DNA of 64,000 bases from FEN-1191 sp964528845 (GCA_964528845.1 CAZGVE010000007.1:50647-114646); one strand, 5' to 3'. Positions 44,233 through 54,008 are shown, counted from the stretch's first letter. Made by a program: numbers and translations. Notes: generated by a model from the letters alone, not told the origin.

Positions 44233-45507
44233 ATGAAGAAAGCGAGCCAGCCGCGCAACGCCCTGTACGCCCAGTCCGGGGGGGTCTCGGCGGTGATCAA
44301 TGCCTCCGCCTGCGGCGTGATCGAGACGGCGCGCCGCCATCCGCGCCAGATCGGCCATATCTACGCCGCGCGCGATGGCATCGTCGGGGCGCTGACCGAG
44401 GACCTGATCGATCTTGGACGCGAGAGTACGGCGACGATCCGTGCGCTGCGCCACACGCCCGCCGGGGCCTTCGGGTCGGCGCGCTTCAAGCTCAAGGGCC
44501 TGGACGAGAACCGCGCCGAGTACGAGCGGCTCATCGAGGTATTCCGCGCGCACGACATCGGCTATTTCTTCTACAACGGCGGCAATGACTCGATGGACAC
44601 CGCGCACAAGATCTCGCAGCTTGGCGCCGCGCTGAACTTTCCCGTCGCATGCATCGGGGTGCCCAAGACCGTCGACAACGATCTGCCGCTGACCGATTGC
44701 TGCCCGGGATTCGGTTCGGTCGCGAAGTACATCGCGGTCTCGACGCGTGAAGGGGCGCTGGACGTCGCTTCGATGGCGCGCACGTCGACCAAGGTCTTCG
44801 TGCTCGAGGTGATGGGACGCCACGCCGGGTGGATCGCGGCCGCCGCGGGACTCGCCGGGCGCAGGCGCGGCGAGGCGCCGCACATCATCCTGTTCCCGGA
44901 GATCCCGTTCGAGCAGGCGCGCTTCCTGGCCCGCGTCGGTCAATGCGTGCAGGACTACGGCTACTGCGTGGTCGTGGTCTCCGAGGGCACCCGGCACGCG
45001 GATGGCAGATTTCTTGCGGAAGCCGGAACCCGTGATGCGTTCGGTCATACCCAGCTCGGCGGCGTGGGCCCGGTGGTCGCGAACATGGTGCGCGAGTCGC
45101 TGGGCTTCAAGTTCCACTGGGCCGTGGCCGACTACCTGCAGCGCGCCGCGCGCCACATCGCTTCGCGCACCGACGTCGAACAGGCCTATGCGGTCGGCAA
45201 GGCGGCGGTCGAATACGCCATCGCCGGACACAACGCGGTGATGCCGGCGATCCGCCGCCGCTCCTCGCGCCCGTACCGCTGGGACGTCGTGCCGGTGCCG
45301 CTCGCGCAGGTCGCGAATGTCGAAAAGACCGTGCCGCGCCACTTCATCACCCAGGACGGGTTCGGCATCACTGCCGCCTGCCGGCGCTACCTCGAGCCGC
45401 TGATCGCCGGGGAGGACTATCCTCCCTACCGCGACGGCTTGCCTGATTACGTGCGGATCCGGGGCACGGCAGTGCGCAGGCGCCTACGCAGCAAGTATGA
45501 ATTCTGA
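44233..45507 (+). CDS. pfp: Pyrophosphate-dependent 6-phosphofructokinase
   Basis: Reversible phosphorylation of fructose-6-phosphate with PPi as donor. The protein (424 residues) matches the Xanthomonas/methanotroph-type PPi enzyme: MKKASQPRNALYAQSGGVSA, PKTVDNDLPLTDCCPGFGS and EVMGRHAGWIAAAAGLA. The nucleotide/PPi loop reads YNGGNDSMD; ATP enzymes have a GGDGS-type loop there, so the Asp at the third position supports PPi use. The start at 44233 follows AAGG. It sits 121 bases upstream of a proton-pumping pyrophosphatase, so the two PPi-linked enzymes are neighbours. Confidence 0.93.
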   Translation: MKKASQPRNALYAQSGGVSAVINASACGVIETARRHPRQIGHIYAARDGIVGALTEDLIDLGRESTATIRALRHTPAGAFGSARFKLKGLDENRAEYERLIEVFRAHDIGYFFYNGGNDSMDTAHKISQLGAALNFPVACIGVPKTVDNDLPLTDCCPGFGSVAKYIAVSTREGALDVASMARTSTKVFVLEVMGRHAGWIAAAAGLAGRRRGEAPHIILFPEIPFEQARFLARVGQCVQDYGYCVVVVSEGTRHADGRFLAEAGTRDAFGHTQLGGVGPVVANMVRESLGFKFHWAVADYLQRAARHIASRTDVEQAYAVGKAAVEYAIAGHNAVMPAIRRRSSRPYRWDVVPVPLAQVANVEKTVPRHFITQDGFGITAACRRYLEPLIAGEDYPPYRDGLPDYVRIRGTAVRRRLRSKYEF

Positions 45508-45628
45508 AACGCGGCCAATTCCGGCCCTATGTTATATTGCGCGGCCGATCGCGAGCCGCGCCGTTTCGGTCGTGCCGGCCGAATCCGCCCCAGTACAACA
45601 CGTCTGCTGACAATCCGAAGGAGCTTGC

Positions 45629-47677
45629 ATGGAAGCCGCGAACTGGCTGTGGCTCGCTATCGCCGCTGGTGTCGTCGCGGTGTTGTACGGAATCGTCTCG
45701 GTGCGCTCCATTCTGGCGCTGCCGACCGGCAATGCGCGCATGCAGGAGATCGCCGCAGCCATTCAGACGGGCGCACGGGCCTACCTGAACCGCCAGTATG
45801 GAACCATCGCCATCGTCGGCGTCGTGCTGTTCGTGGTGATGGGACTGGCGCTGAACTGGTCGACCGCCGGTGGTTTCGCGGTCGGCGCCGTGCTCTCGGG
45901 TCTCGCCGGATACATCGGCATGAACATTTCGGTCCGCGCCAACGTGCGCACTGCGCAGGCCGCGAGCCTCGGGCTCAATGCCGCGCTATCCGTCGCGTTC
46001 CGCGGTGGCGCGGTGACCGGCATGCTCGTGGTCGGCCTGGGATTGCTCGGCGTGACGGGGTACTTCGCACTGCTGCGTTCCTCGCTCGGCGACAGCGCGG
46101 CATTGCATTCACTGGTGGGCCTCGCCTTCGGCGGCTCCCTGATCTCGATTTTCGCGCGGCTCGGCGGCGGCATCTTCACCAAGGGCGCGGACGTCGGTGC
46201 CGACCTGGTTGGCAAGGTAGAAGCGGGCATCCCCGAGGATGATCCGCGCAATCCGGCCGTGATCGCCGACAACGTCGGCGACAACGTCGGGGACTGCGCC
46301 GGCATGGCCGCGGACCTGTTCGAGACCTACGCCGTCACGATCGTTGCGACCATGCTGCTCGGCGGACTGCTGCGCCCGGACCTCGGCCTCGCGATCCTGG
46401 TGTATCCGCTCGCACTCGGCGCCGCATCGATCGTCTCCTCGATCGTCGGCACGTTCTTCGTTCGGGTCGGCGCTGGCGGCAAGATCATGAACGCGCTGTA
46501 CAAGGGCGTGATCGTCGCCGGCCTGATCTCGGCGGTCGCGTTCTGGTTCATCACCAGCGCACTGCTGCCGCAGACCGTCGGGGCGACATTCGGCTGCGCG
46601 CTGATCGGCCTCGCGCTGACCGCCGCAATGATCCTCATCACCGAGTACTACACCGCCACGGAATACGGGCCGGTGCGCGGCGTCGCCGCGGCCTCGCAGA
46701 CCGGGCACGCTACCAACATTATCGCCGGACTCGGCGTGAGCATGAAATCCACCGCGCTGCCGGTGATCGCGGTGTGCCTCGCGATCTACGGCGCCTTCAC
46801 CCTCGGCGGGCTGTATGGCATCGCCGTCGCCGCGACCGCGATGCTGTCGATGACCGGCATGATTGTCGCGCTCGACGCCTACGGTCCGATCACCGACAAC
46901 GCCGGTGGCATCGCCGAGATGGCCGAGCTCCCGAGTTCGATCCGCAGCATCACGGACCCGCTCGATGCGGTGGGCAACACGACCAAGGCGGTGACCAAGG
47001 GCTATGCCATCGGCTCGGCGGGTCTCGCGGCGCTGGTGCTGTTCGCCGACTACACGCACAACCTGGAAGCGCACCTGACGGCCGTCGGCCGCACGATGCC
47101 GGCCTTCTCGCTGTCCGATCCGGCCGTAATCATCGGCCTGTTCATCGGCGGCCTCGTGCCCTACCTGTTCGGAGCCATGGCGATGGAGGCAGTGGGTCGC
47201 GCCGCCGGGTCAGTGGTAACCGAGGTGCGGCGCCAGTTCCGCGAGATCAAGGGGATCATGGACGGTACGGCCAAGCCCGACTACTCCCGCGCGGTGGACT
47301 TGCTCACGCGTGCCGCGATCCGCGAGATGATCGTGCCCTCGCTGCTGCCGATCCTGGTACCGGTCGTCATCGCATTCGGCATGACTGCCCTGATGGGACC
47401 CGGTGCCGGCATCAGGGCGCTCGGCGGCCTGCTGATCGGGACGATCGTGACCGGACTGTTCGTTGCGATCTCGATGTGCACCGGTGGCGGCGCCTGGGAC
47501 AACGCCAAGAAATACATCGAGGAAGGCCATTTCGGCGGCAAGGGATCGGACGCGCACAAGGCCGCGGTCACCGGCGACACGGTCGGGGATCCCTACAAGG
47601 ACACCGCCGGCCCGGCCATCAACCCGCTGATCAAGATCATCAACATCGTCGCGCTGCTGCTGGTGCCGCTGCTGTAG
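45629..47677 (+). CDS. hppA: Membrane proton-translocating pyrophosphatase, K+-independent type
   Basis: Multi-span (about 16 helices) ion pump that couples PPi hydrolysis to H+ transport. The catalytic motifs are GGGIFTKGADVGADLVGKVE, DNVGDNVGDCAGMAADLFET and the C-terminal GDTVGDPYKDTAGPAINPL. The discriminating stretch GNTTKAVTKG has Lys where K+-dependent enzymes have Ala, so the pump is predicted to be K+-independent. Length is 682 residues. The start follows GAAGGAG. Together with the PPi-dependent phosphofructokinase upstream it suggests that PPi is used as an energy currency. Confidence 0.96.
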   Translation: MEAANWLWLAIAAGVVAVLYGIVSVRSILALPTGNARMQEIAAAIQTGARAYLNRQYGTIAIVGVVLFVVMGLALNWSTAGGFAVGAVLSGLAGYIGMNISVRANVRTAQAASLGLNAALSVAFRGGAVTGMLVVGLGLLGVTGYFALLRSSLGDSAALHSLVGLAFGGSLISIFARLGGGIFTKGADVGADLVGKVEAGIPEDDPRNPAVIADNVGDNVGDCAGMAADLFETYAVTIVATMLLGGLLRPDLGLAILVYPLALGAASIVSSIVGTFFVRVGAGGKIMNALYKGVIVAGLISAVAFWFITSALLPQTVGATFGCALIGLALTAAMILITEYYTATEYGPVRGVAAASQTGHATNIIAGLGVSMKSTALPVIAVCLAIYGAFTLGGLYGIAVAATAMLSMTGMIVALDAYGPITDNAGGIAEMAELPSSIRSITDPLDAVGNTTKAVTKGYAIGSAGLAALVLFADYTHNLEAHLTAVGRTMPAFSLSDPAVIIGLFIGGLVPYLFGAMAMEAVGRAAGSVVTEVRRQFREIKGIMDGTAKPDYSRAVDLLTRAAIREMIVPSLLPILVPVVIAFGMTALMGPGAGIRALGGLLIGTIVTGLFVAISMCTGGGAWDNAKKYIEEGHFGGKGSDAHKAAVTGDTVGDPYKDTAGPAINPLIKIINIVALLLVPLL

Positions 47678-47699
47678 GCAGCGCCCGGAGCGGCGACGC

Positions 47700-49991
47700 T
47701 CAAGCCGCCATCGCGAGCCGCTCGGGGCGCCCGACTGCGAAGCCCTGCAGGTAGTCCACTCCGATGCGGCGCGCCGCATCCATAGCGCTGGCGTCCTCGA
47801 CCTGCTCCGCGATGACCTGAAAGTTCAGCGTGCGCGCCAGCCGGATCATTGCCGTCACCATCGCCTGATTGACGCTGTCCCGCGCCAGGTTCTTGAAGAA
47901 CGAGCCGTCGATCTTGAGGTAGTCGACGGCGAGATTCTTGAGATTGGCGAAGGAACCCAGACCGATGCCGAAGTCGTCGAGCGCAAAGCGGCAACCCATG
48001 CCATGCAATACACCGACGAATCGGCGCGCCTGCTCGAAGTTCGCGATCACGGCATTTTCGGCGATCTCGAAGCAGATCTGCGCCGGGTTGGCGCCGGTCG
48101 AGTCGAAGCACTCGACCACGAATTCGAGAAACTGTCCGTCGGCGAGCGTCTGGCCGGAAATGTTGATCGCGAGCGAACGCTTCGGTGGCAGCGCGATCGC
48201 GCCGCGGCCGAGCCCGGTCAGCGTGGTCTGCACGACCCAGCGGTCGATCAGCCCCATGAGCCGATAGCGCTCGGCGGCACGGACGAATTCCGTCGGGGCC
48301 AGCTGCGCGCCGGCGTCGTCACGCAGGCGCACCAGTACCTCCATCGCCGGTCCTTCGTCATTCCCGGCAAATGTCGCCACGATCGGCTGGCAGTACAGCT
48401 CGAAGCGGCTCTCGCGCAGCGCCGACTGCAGCACCTGCAGCCAGTGGATCTCGCCGTTCTGCCGCGCGAAGATCTCATCGCGTGCCGAATACACGGCGAC
48501 GTGGCCACCCTGGCGCTTGGCCACGTAGCAGGCGGAGTCGGCGGCCGCCATCACCTCCTCCATGGTCCCGCTCTCGCGCGCAATCTCGACCAGGCCGATG
48601 CTCACGCCCACGTTGAAGATGCGATCTTTCCAGACGAAGCGGAAATCGTTCACTGCCCTGCACACGTCGTCCGCGATCTGCCGCGCCTTCTCGAGCGGAC
48701 AACCTACCAGCAGCATGCCGAACTCGTCGCCGCCGACACGGCCGACCGTGTCGGAATCGCGAACCGCCTGTCGCAGGATCTTCGCAATCTCACGCAGCAT
48801 CGCGTCGCCCGCCTGGTGGCCGCTGGTGTCATTGATGCCCTTGAAGCGGTCGAGATCCATGTAACACAGCACGTGCGCGCCATCGCCCCGATGCGCCGTA
48901 TCGACGCTCTCCTCCAGGCGGCGCTCGAATTCGGCCCGGTTGACCAGCCCGGTCAGGGCATCGTGAGTCGCCTGGTAGGACATCTGACGTGCGAGACCGC
49001 GCACTTCAGTGACATCATGCAGCAACGCGACCGCACCGATGCCTTCACCGGTCTCCAGACGGATCGGCGCGGCCGAGAGCTCGACGAGCCGCTCGTGGCC
49101 GGCGCTGCGGATCAGGAATGCGCGGCGGCCAATGTTCAGCGCAGCGCCAGCGCCGAGCGCCTGCCGCACAGGCTCGGCGAGCAGCCTGCGGTCCGACTCC
49201 TCGACGACCGGTGCGAGTTCTTCGAGCGCGACGCCGGCGGCAGCCTTCGCGTCCACACCGAACAGGCGCGCCGCCGCCGGATTGAGGTAGTCGACGCGGC
49301 CCTGCGCGTCGGTCGTGATCAGGGCTTCGGGCAGCGATTCGAGCGCCCGCCGCGAGCGGGAGCTGCCGCCGCCCAGCGGCAACGCCTGCAGGGTCTGGGT
49401 CGGCAGCACTTCGACGCCCACGATCAGAAGCGCCCGCTCGCCGTGATACTCGATGGGCCAGCTCGAGAATTCCAGGCGCAGCAGCTGGCCCTGCGGCGCG
49501 GCCAGCTCGGCTTCGTAGCGCTCGACCGCCTGCTCACCGGCCAGCCGCCGGCGCAGATTGTCGGCTACCAGAGCGGCGTACTCCGGGCGCACCAGCTCGG
49601 CGAGCTGGCGGCCGACCAGCCGTTCGGGCGTCGACCCGAGCAGCGACGCGAACTGCGGGTTCGCGTAGCGGATCGCGCGCGCGTGGATCAATACCGCCTC
49701 ATGCACCCGGTCGCCGAGCTCATGGAGCGGCGCGCTGCGAGTCACCGCCGGCTCGGCCGCGGGAAGTGCGCGCGATAGCAGTTGATTTGCCGCGCCGACC
49801 AGCGCCACGATTTCCGGTCGCGCGGTACGCAGGTCGATGGGCCGCGAGCCGGTGGCGTCACTGGCGCGGCGCTGCAGCTGCTCGGCAAGCTGCCCGAGCG
49901 CGGCGCGCGCGCGGCGCTCCCTCAGGATCAACACGTACAGCAGCCACGCGGCCACGCCGAGAGCCAAGCAAAGCAGGAGATTGAGGAGCAT
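47700..49991 (-). CDS. Membrane-bound PAS-GGDEF-EAL protein with EVL variant
   Basis: Signalling protein of about 763 residues. An N-terminal helix (LNLLLCLALGVAAWLLYVLI) anchors it, then two PAS-like units cover roughly residues 95-340. The GGDEF domain has an intact RVGGDEF. The EAL domain carries EVLVRL in place of EALLR, AEN in place of the LTE strand, LDDFGIGLGS, KIDGSF and AEQVED in place of EGVET. EVL variants can still be active, so enzymatic status is open. ATG at 49991 opens directly onto the anchor helix; a much longer frame upstream overlaps pcm on the other strand and is not coding. Confidence 0.88.
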   Translation of the reverse strand: MLLNLLLCLALGVAAWLLYVLILRERRARAALGQLAEQLQRRASDATGSRPIDLRTARPEIVALVGAANQLLSRALPAAEPAVTRSAPLHELGDRVHEAVLIHARAIRYANPQFASLLGSTPERLVGRQLAELVRPEYAALVADNLRRRLAGEQAVERYEAELAAPQGQLLRLEFSSWPIEYHGERALLIVGVEVLPTQTLQALPLGGGSSRSRRALESLPEALITTDAQGRVDYLNPAAARLFGVDAKAAAGVALEELAPVVEESDRRLLAEPVRQALGAGAALNIGRRAFLIRSAGHERLVELSAAPIRLETGEGIGAVALLHDVTEVRGLARQMSYQATHDALTGLVNRAEFERRLEESVDTAHRGDGAHVLCYMDLDRFKGINDTSGHQAGDAMLREIAKILRQAVRDSDTVGRVGGDEFGMLLVGCPLEKARQIADDVCRAVNDFRFVWKDRIFNVGVSIGLVEIARESGTMEEVMAAADSACYVAKRQGGHVAVYSARDEIFARQNGEIHWLQVLQSALRESRFELYCQPIVATFAGNDEGPAMEVLVRLRDDAGAQLAPTEFVRAAERYRLMGLIDRWVVQTTLTGLGRGAIALPPKRSLAINISGQTLADGQFLEFVVECFDSTGANPAQICFEIAENAVIANFEQARRFVGVLHGMGCRFALDDFGIGLGSFANLKNLAVDYLKIDGSFFKNLARDSVNQAMVTAMIRLARTLNFQVIAEQVEDASAMDAARRIGVDYLQGFAVGRPERLAMAA

Positions 49992-50193
49992 CAAGGCGGC
50001 GTGTTCGGGCGATGCTTTCCTTGGGAGAAGGGCCAAGCTCTGCCACCGCCGTCTCCTTAAGCATAGCCGAGTAAAGGAAGCGCACCACGGCATTTCACGA
50101 AATGCCTGCGCACAGCGCTTGGTGCGGCTCTTGGCAGGCGCGGCGAAAACCCTTAACGTGCCCGCCCACGACGCTTTTGCCGGATTAAGTTCA

Positions 50194-50847
50194 ATGCTGA
50201 CGGACGTGGCACGCGAGCAGATGATCGAGCAGCAGGTGCGCGCCTGCGACGTGCTGGATGAGCACATCCTGGATACCTTGCGCGCCGTGCCGCGCGAGCA
50301 GTTCCTGCCACAGGCGTGGCGCGAGCTGGCGTTCGCGGATTGCGAGATCCCGCTGCCGCTCGGCAAGCGCATGCTGCGTCCGCTGCTGGTCGGCCGAATC
50401 CTGCAGGCGCTGGCGGTGCGCCCGGGCGAGCAGGTGCTCGAAGTCGGCACGGGTTCGGGCTACGTGACGGCGTGCCTCGGGAGACTCGCGGGCCGCGCGC
50501 GCAGCATCGAACTGCATCCGCCGCTCGCGCAATTCGCGCGCGCCAATCTCGCCACCGGCGCGGCGGGTGTGCCGATCGAGATCCACGAAGCCGACGGCAT
50601 GGAGCTGGCCGAGGAATCCCGCTACGACGTGATCGTGCTGACCGCTGCGCTGCCGATCTACGAGCCGCGATTCGAGCGCGCACTGCGGCCAGGGGGGCGG
50701 CTGTTCGTCGCCGTCGGCAACCAGACGCTGCAACAGGCATTGCTGGTGCGCCGGGCCAGCGAACGCGACTGGGTCACGCGCGTGCTGTTCGAGACCTGCA
50801 TCGAGGCGCTGGAGCATGCGCCACGCCCGCCCTCGTTCGGATTCTGA
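50194..50847 (+). CDS. pcm: Protein-L-isoaspartate O-methyltransferase
   Basis: Repairs isoaspartyl damage in proteins using S-adenosylmethionine. The 217-residue protein has MLTDVAREQMIEQQVRACDV, the AdoMet motif EVGTGSGYVTACLGRLA and the late ALRPGGRLFVAVG. The start at 50194 gives the usual N terminus; a frame open from 49837 is not family-like. It is followed by a rhodanese gene 11 bases later and tolC, an arrangement known in several gammaproteobacteria. Confidence 0.93.
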   Translation: MLTDVAREQMIEQQVRACDVLDEHILDTLRAVPREQFLPQAWRELAFADCEIPLPLGKRMLRPLLVGRILQALAVRPGEQVLEVGTGSGYVTACLGRLAGRARSIELHPPLAQFARANLATGAAGVPIEIHEADGMELAEESRYDVIVLTAALPIYEPRFERALRPGGRLFVAVGNQTLQQALLVRRASERDWVTRVLFETCIEALEHAPRPPSFGF

Positions 50848-50858
50848 GCCAAGGCACC

Positions 50859-51179
50859 GTGATCGCGGAAATTACGCCCCTGGAACTCAAGCGCCGGATT
50901 GACGCCGGCGAGGCGCTCACGGTGCTGGACGTGCGCGAGCCCTGGGAGTGCGCGATCTCCCGGCTTGCGGCCAGCATTAACATACCTTTAGATGAACTGC
51001 CGCGGCGCCTTGCGGAGCTGGACGCGCAGGCCACCACGATCGTAATGTGCAAGGCAGGCGGTCGCAGCCGGCGCGCTGCGCAATACCTGGCGGGTGCAGG
51101 GTTCAACCAGGTCGTCAACCTCGCCGGCGGCATTGACGCCTGGGTTCGGGATGTCGATCCCGGACTGCCAGCGTACTAG
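50859..51179 (+). CDS. Rhodanese-like sulfurtransferase
   Basis: Single rhodanese domain of 106 residues. The catalytic loop is MCKAGGRSRRAA with the active Cys present, preceded by VLDVREPWECAIS. The start is a GTG at 50859 after AAGG; upstream in-frame codons lie inside pcm. A sulfur carrier or thiosulfate:cyanide transferase role is possible; the partner is unknown. Confidence 0.9.
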   Translation: MIAEITPLELKRRIDAGEALTVLDVREPWECAISRLAASINIPLDELPRRLAELDAQATTIVMCKAGGRSRRAAQYLAGAGFNQVVNLAGGIDAWVRDVDPGLPAY

Positions 51180-51204
51180 TTCCATCAACTTCTGGTGTCG
51201 GCTC

Positions 51205-52725
51205 ATGAAGGGTAATGGTCCCTGGATGTTCGTCGTCGCGGCCTCGCTGGCAGCTGGCGCCACCCACGGAACGGACCTGATGCAGGTCTACGCGCGCGCG
51301 CGCGTGTCCGACCCGCTGCTGCAGCAGGCGGTGGCGACGCGCCTGGCGATTCGCGAGACCAGGACGCAGGCGCTGATCAACCTGCTGCCAATCGATGTCA
51401 GCGCCAACAAGTCATGGGCCGGCGTCGGCGACCGGACGATCACCTCGAACTCCACTTTGAATGTCGGCCTCCAGGTCAGCCTGTTCTCGTGGGACAGCTG
51501 GGTGGCGCTCAAGGCTGCGGACGCGACTGTCGCGCAGTCCGAGGCCAACTACCAGGCAGCCGAACAGAGCCTGGTACAGCGGGTGACTGCACAGTATTTC
51601 GGGGTACTCGCCGCGCAGGATGCGCTGCTCACGCAGCAGAGTGCGCTCGCATCGGTGCAGATCCAGCTCGACCAGGCGGAGCGGCGTTTCGAGGTCGGCC
51701 TGATTGCGATCACCGACGTCGAGATCGCTCGCGCCTCGCGCGACAGCACGTCTGCGGCCGTGATCGCCGCCAAGCGAGCGCTCGCGACGCAGCAAGACCT
51801 GCTGCGCGCGATCACCGGCGAGACCTACGCCAGCCTTGCAGCGCCTGGCGACGACCTGCCGCTGCTGACGCCCGATCCGGCGAGCGAGGACACCTGGGTC
51901 ACCACGGCGATGAACCAGAACGCGAGCCTGATCGCGAGCCGCCTCGCGGCCGACATCGCACACGACGGTCTGCTCACGTCCTACGGCGGCAACATACCCA
52001 CGGTCAACGTCGGTGTCGCGCGCAACTGGGCTCTCAATCACGGCGCGCCCGCAAGCACGAACAGTGCCGTCGCCGGAGAAGCCGCGGCGAACCTGCCCTT
52101 TCCGCTTGGCTACGGCACCGATACTCGCGATCTGGTCTGGGGAGTTTCGATCTCCGTGCCGCTGTTCTCCGGGGGGGCGACGAGTTCGAAGATCCGCCAG
52201 GCCAGGTATACGTGGGACGCGGCGAAGTCGGGCCTCGATTACACCTCGCGACAGACCGAGGAGCAGACACGCGATGCCTACCAGGGCATCATCAGCCAGA
52301 TTGCTGCAGTGCGCGCCCTGAAGCAGGCGGTCGAATCCAACCGGGTATCGCTGCAGGCGACGGAGGCCGGCTATTCCGTCGGCACCAAGACCGCCGTCGA
52401 CGTGCTGACCTCGCGCGGCCTGCTGGTGCAGGCCGAAAACGACTACGCCCAGGCCAAGTACGCCTACCTGACCGACATCGTGCTGCTGCGCCTGGCAGCC
52501 GGTAATCTCGACCAGCACACCGTCGAGCAGATCAACGGCTGGCTCACGCTGGCGGAACCGACGCCGCCGGCCGTGCCGGCGACACCTGACTTCCCGGCGA
52601 ACTCCGCTTCGCCGCTGGTACCCCCGTCGTCGGGACTGCCGGTGGCGCCCGAAGCATTGCCCCCACCCGCAGTGCTACCCCCACCGGCAGGATTGCCCCC
52701 GCCGGCGGCCGCGCCCGGGCCCTAG
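51205..52725 (+). CDS. tolC: TolC-type outer membrane efflux protein
   Basis: Outer-membrane channel of type I secretion and multidrug efflux. An N-terminal signal (MKGNGPWMFVVAASLAAGAT) leads to two repeats of the TolC family with coiled-coil hairpins (QSEANYQAAEQSLVQRVTAQ and VGTKTAVDVLTSRGLLVQAE). The conserved TDVEIARA and DVLTSRGLL blocks are present. Length is 506 residues. The C-terminal tail is a Pro-rich repeat (LPPPAV, LPPPAG, LPPPAA), unusual for the family. It is third after pcm and the rhodanese. The stop interleaves with that of waaA. Confidence 0.92.
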   Translation: MKGNGPWMFVVAASLAAGATHGTDLMQVYARARVSDPLLQQAVATRLAIRETRTQALINLLPIDVSANKSWAGVGDRTITSNSTLNVGLQVSLFSWDSWVALKAADATVAQSEANYQAAEQSLVQRVTAQYFGVLAAQDALLTQQSALASVQIQLDQAERRFEVGLIAITDVEIARASRDSTSAAVIAAKRALATQQDLLRAITGETYASLAAPGDDLPLLTPDPASEDTWVTTAMNQNASLIASRLAADIAHDGLLTSYGGNIPTVNVGVARNWALNHGAPASTNSAVAGEAAANLPFPLGYGTDTRDLVWGVSISVPLFSGGATSSKIRQARYTWDAAKSGLDYTSRQTEEQTRDAYQGIISQIAAVRALKQAVESNRVSLQATEAGYSVGTKTAVDVLTSRGLLVQAENDYAQAKYAYLTDIVLLRLAAGNLDQHTVEQINGWLTLAEPTPPAVPATPDFPANSASPLVPPSSGLPVAPEALPPPAVLPPPAGLPPPAAAPGP

Positions 52726-53996
52726 CCCGGCAGCGCCAGCAGCGGATCGATCAGGCGCTGCAGCCGCTCGAGTACGCCCCGGTTGGCTTCGATCACGGCA
52801 AGGCCCGCCGCGCCACGGCGCGCGCACGCGGCAGGCGAGTCCAGCAGCGCTCGCAGCGCGGCTGCAAGTCCGTCGGCGTCCTGCACGATCGTGAGCGCCC
52901 CCGCTTCGCGCAACGCTTGTGCGACATCCGGCGCGGCAAATAGCGCCGGCCCGGCAAGTACCGGACGTGCCAGTGCGGCGGGCTCCAGCAGATTGTGCCC
53001 GCCGGCCGGAACGAGGCTGCCGCCAACGAACGCGACGTCGGCCGCAGCGTAGAACTCGGGCAGTTCTCCAAGCGTATCGAGCAGCAGCACCTCGCCGTCG
53101 GGGTCGTCATCGCCCGGTGGTAGTTCCCGCGAGCGGCGCTGGCAGCGGAAGCCCTGCGCCGCGATCGCCGCGGCCACCGCATCGAAGCGCTGCGGATGGC
53201 GCGGCGCGAGCACCAGCAAGGCATGAGGCGAGGTCTGGCGCAGCAAACGATGGGCGGCAAGCAGGATCGCCTCCTCACCGGCATGCGTGCTTCCTGCGGT
53301 CCAGACCGGCCGGTTGGGCGCATAGCGCGCCCGTGCCTGCGCGCCGCGCGCACTGATCTCGGACGGCATCGTGCGCTCGAACTTCAGATTGCCGACCACG
53401 CTCAGGCGCGACGGATTCACGCCCAAGGCCGCAAAGCGCTGCGCATCGGCCGCGCTCTGGGCTCCGACCCAGACATTGGCGGCCAGCGTGTCGCGCAGCA
53501 GGCCCGGCAGGCGCGCGTAGAGGCGGGCGGTGCGCGGCGAGATCCGGGCGCTCGCGATCAAAGTCGGTATGCCGCGGCGCCACGCGCCTCGCAGCAGGTT
53601 GGGCCACAGTTCGGTCTCCAGCACGACCAGCAGTCGCGGCCGCAGGCGCGCGAAGGTGCGGCCGACGCAGCCGGGCGTGTCGTACGGTGCGTAGCGCACC
53701 TCGAGGCCCGGCAGCACTGCGCGCGCGCGCGCGCGGCCGGTCGGCGTCGCGCAGCTGAGCGTGATTTCTACAGCGGGCAGGCGGGCGCGCAGCGCCGCGA
53801 TCAACGCGGCGGCGGCCTGCACCTCTCCGACCGAGACCGCATGCACCCAGATGCCGCCCGGAGGTCGCGGCGTCCCGAACCCAAAGCGCGCCCAGCCGCC
53901 GTGCCAGTACTCGCGCTGGCGCAGGCCGCGCAGCAGCACGCGGAGGCTCACGGCGGGCAGCGCCAGCCAGACCAGCAGCGTGTAGAGACGGCGCAC
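52722..53996 (-). CDS. waaA: 3-deoxy-D-manno-octulosonic acid transferase
   Basis: Adds Kdo to the lipid A precursor. The protein (424 residues) has an N-terminal membrane-associated segment, the active-site Glu in WVHAVSVGEVQAA, the GT30 blocks LVVLETELWPNL and AGSTHAGEEAI, and the late GHNLLEPAALARPVL. The start is a GTG at 53996. It lies 12 bases downstream of kdkA, so the two form an operon for Kdo addition and phosphorylation. Confidence 0.96.
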   Translation of the reverse strand: MRRLYTLLVWLALPAVSLRVLLRGLRQREYWHGGWARFGFGTPRPPGGIWVHAVSVGEVQAAAALIAALRARLPAVEITLSCATPTGRARARAVLPGLEVRYAPYDTPGCVGRTFARLRPRLLVVLETELWPNLLRGAWRRGIPTLIASARISPRTARLYARLPGLLRDTLAANVWVGAQSAADAQRFAALGVNPSRLSVVGNLKFERTMPSEISARGAQARARYAPNRPVWTAGSTHAGEEAILLAAHRLLRQTSPHALLVLAPRHPQRFDAVAAAIAAQGFRCQRRSRELPPGDDDPDGEVLLLDTLGELPEFYAAADVAFVGGSLVPAGGHNLLEPAALARPVLAGPALFAAPDVAQALREAGALTIVQDADGLAAALRALLDSPAACARRGAAGLAVIEANRGVLERLQRLIDPLLALPG

Positions 53997-54008
53997 GTCA
54001 GCTTCTGA

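Noticed and set aside
45511..45540. AT-rich TATATT stretch before the pyrophosphatase gene
   Set aside because: No -35 element at proper spacing; may be a promoter but cannot be supported.
49992..50450. N-terminal extension of the GGDEF-EAL protein by about 150 residues
   Set aside because: It lies opposite pcm, is Ser/Arg/Cys-rich, and precedes the natural membrane-anchor start at 49991.
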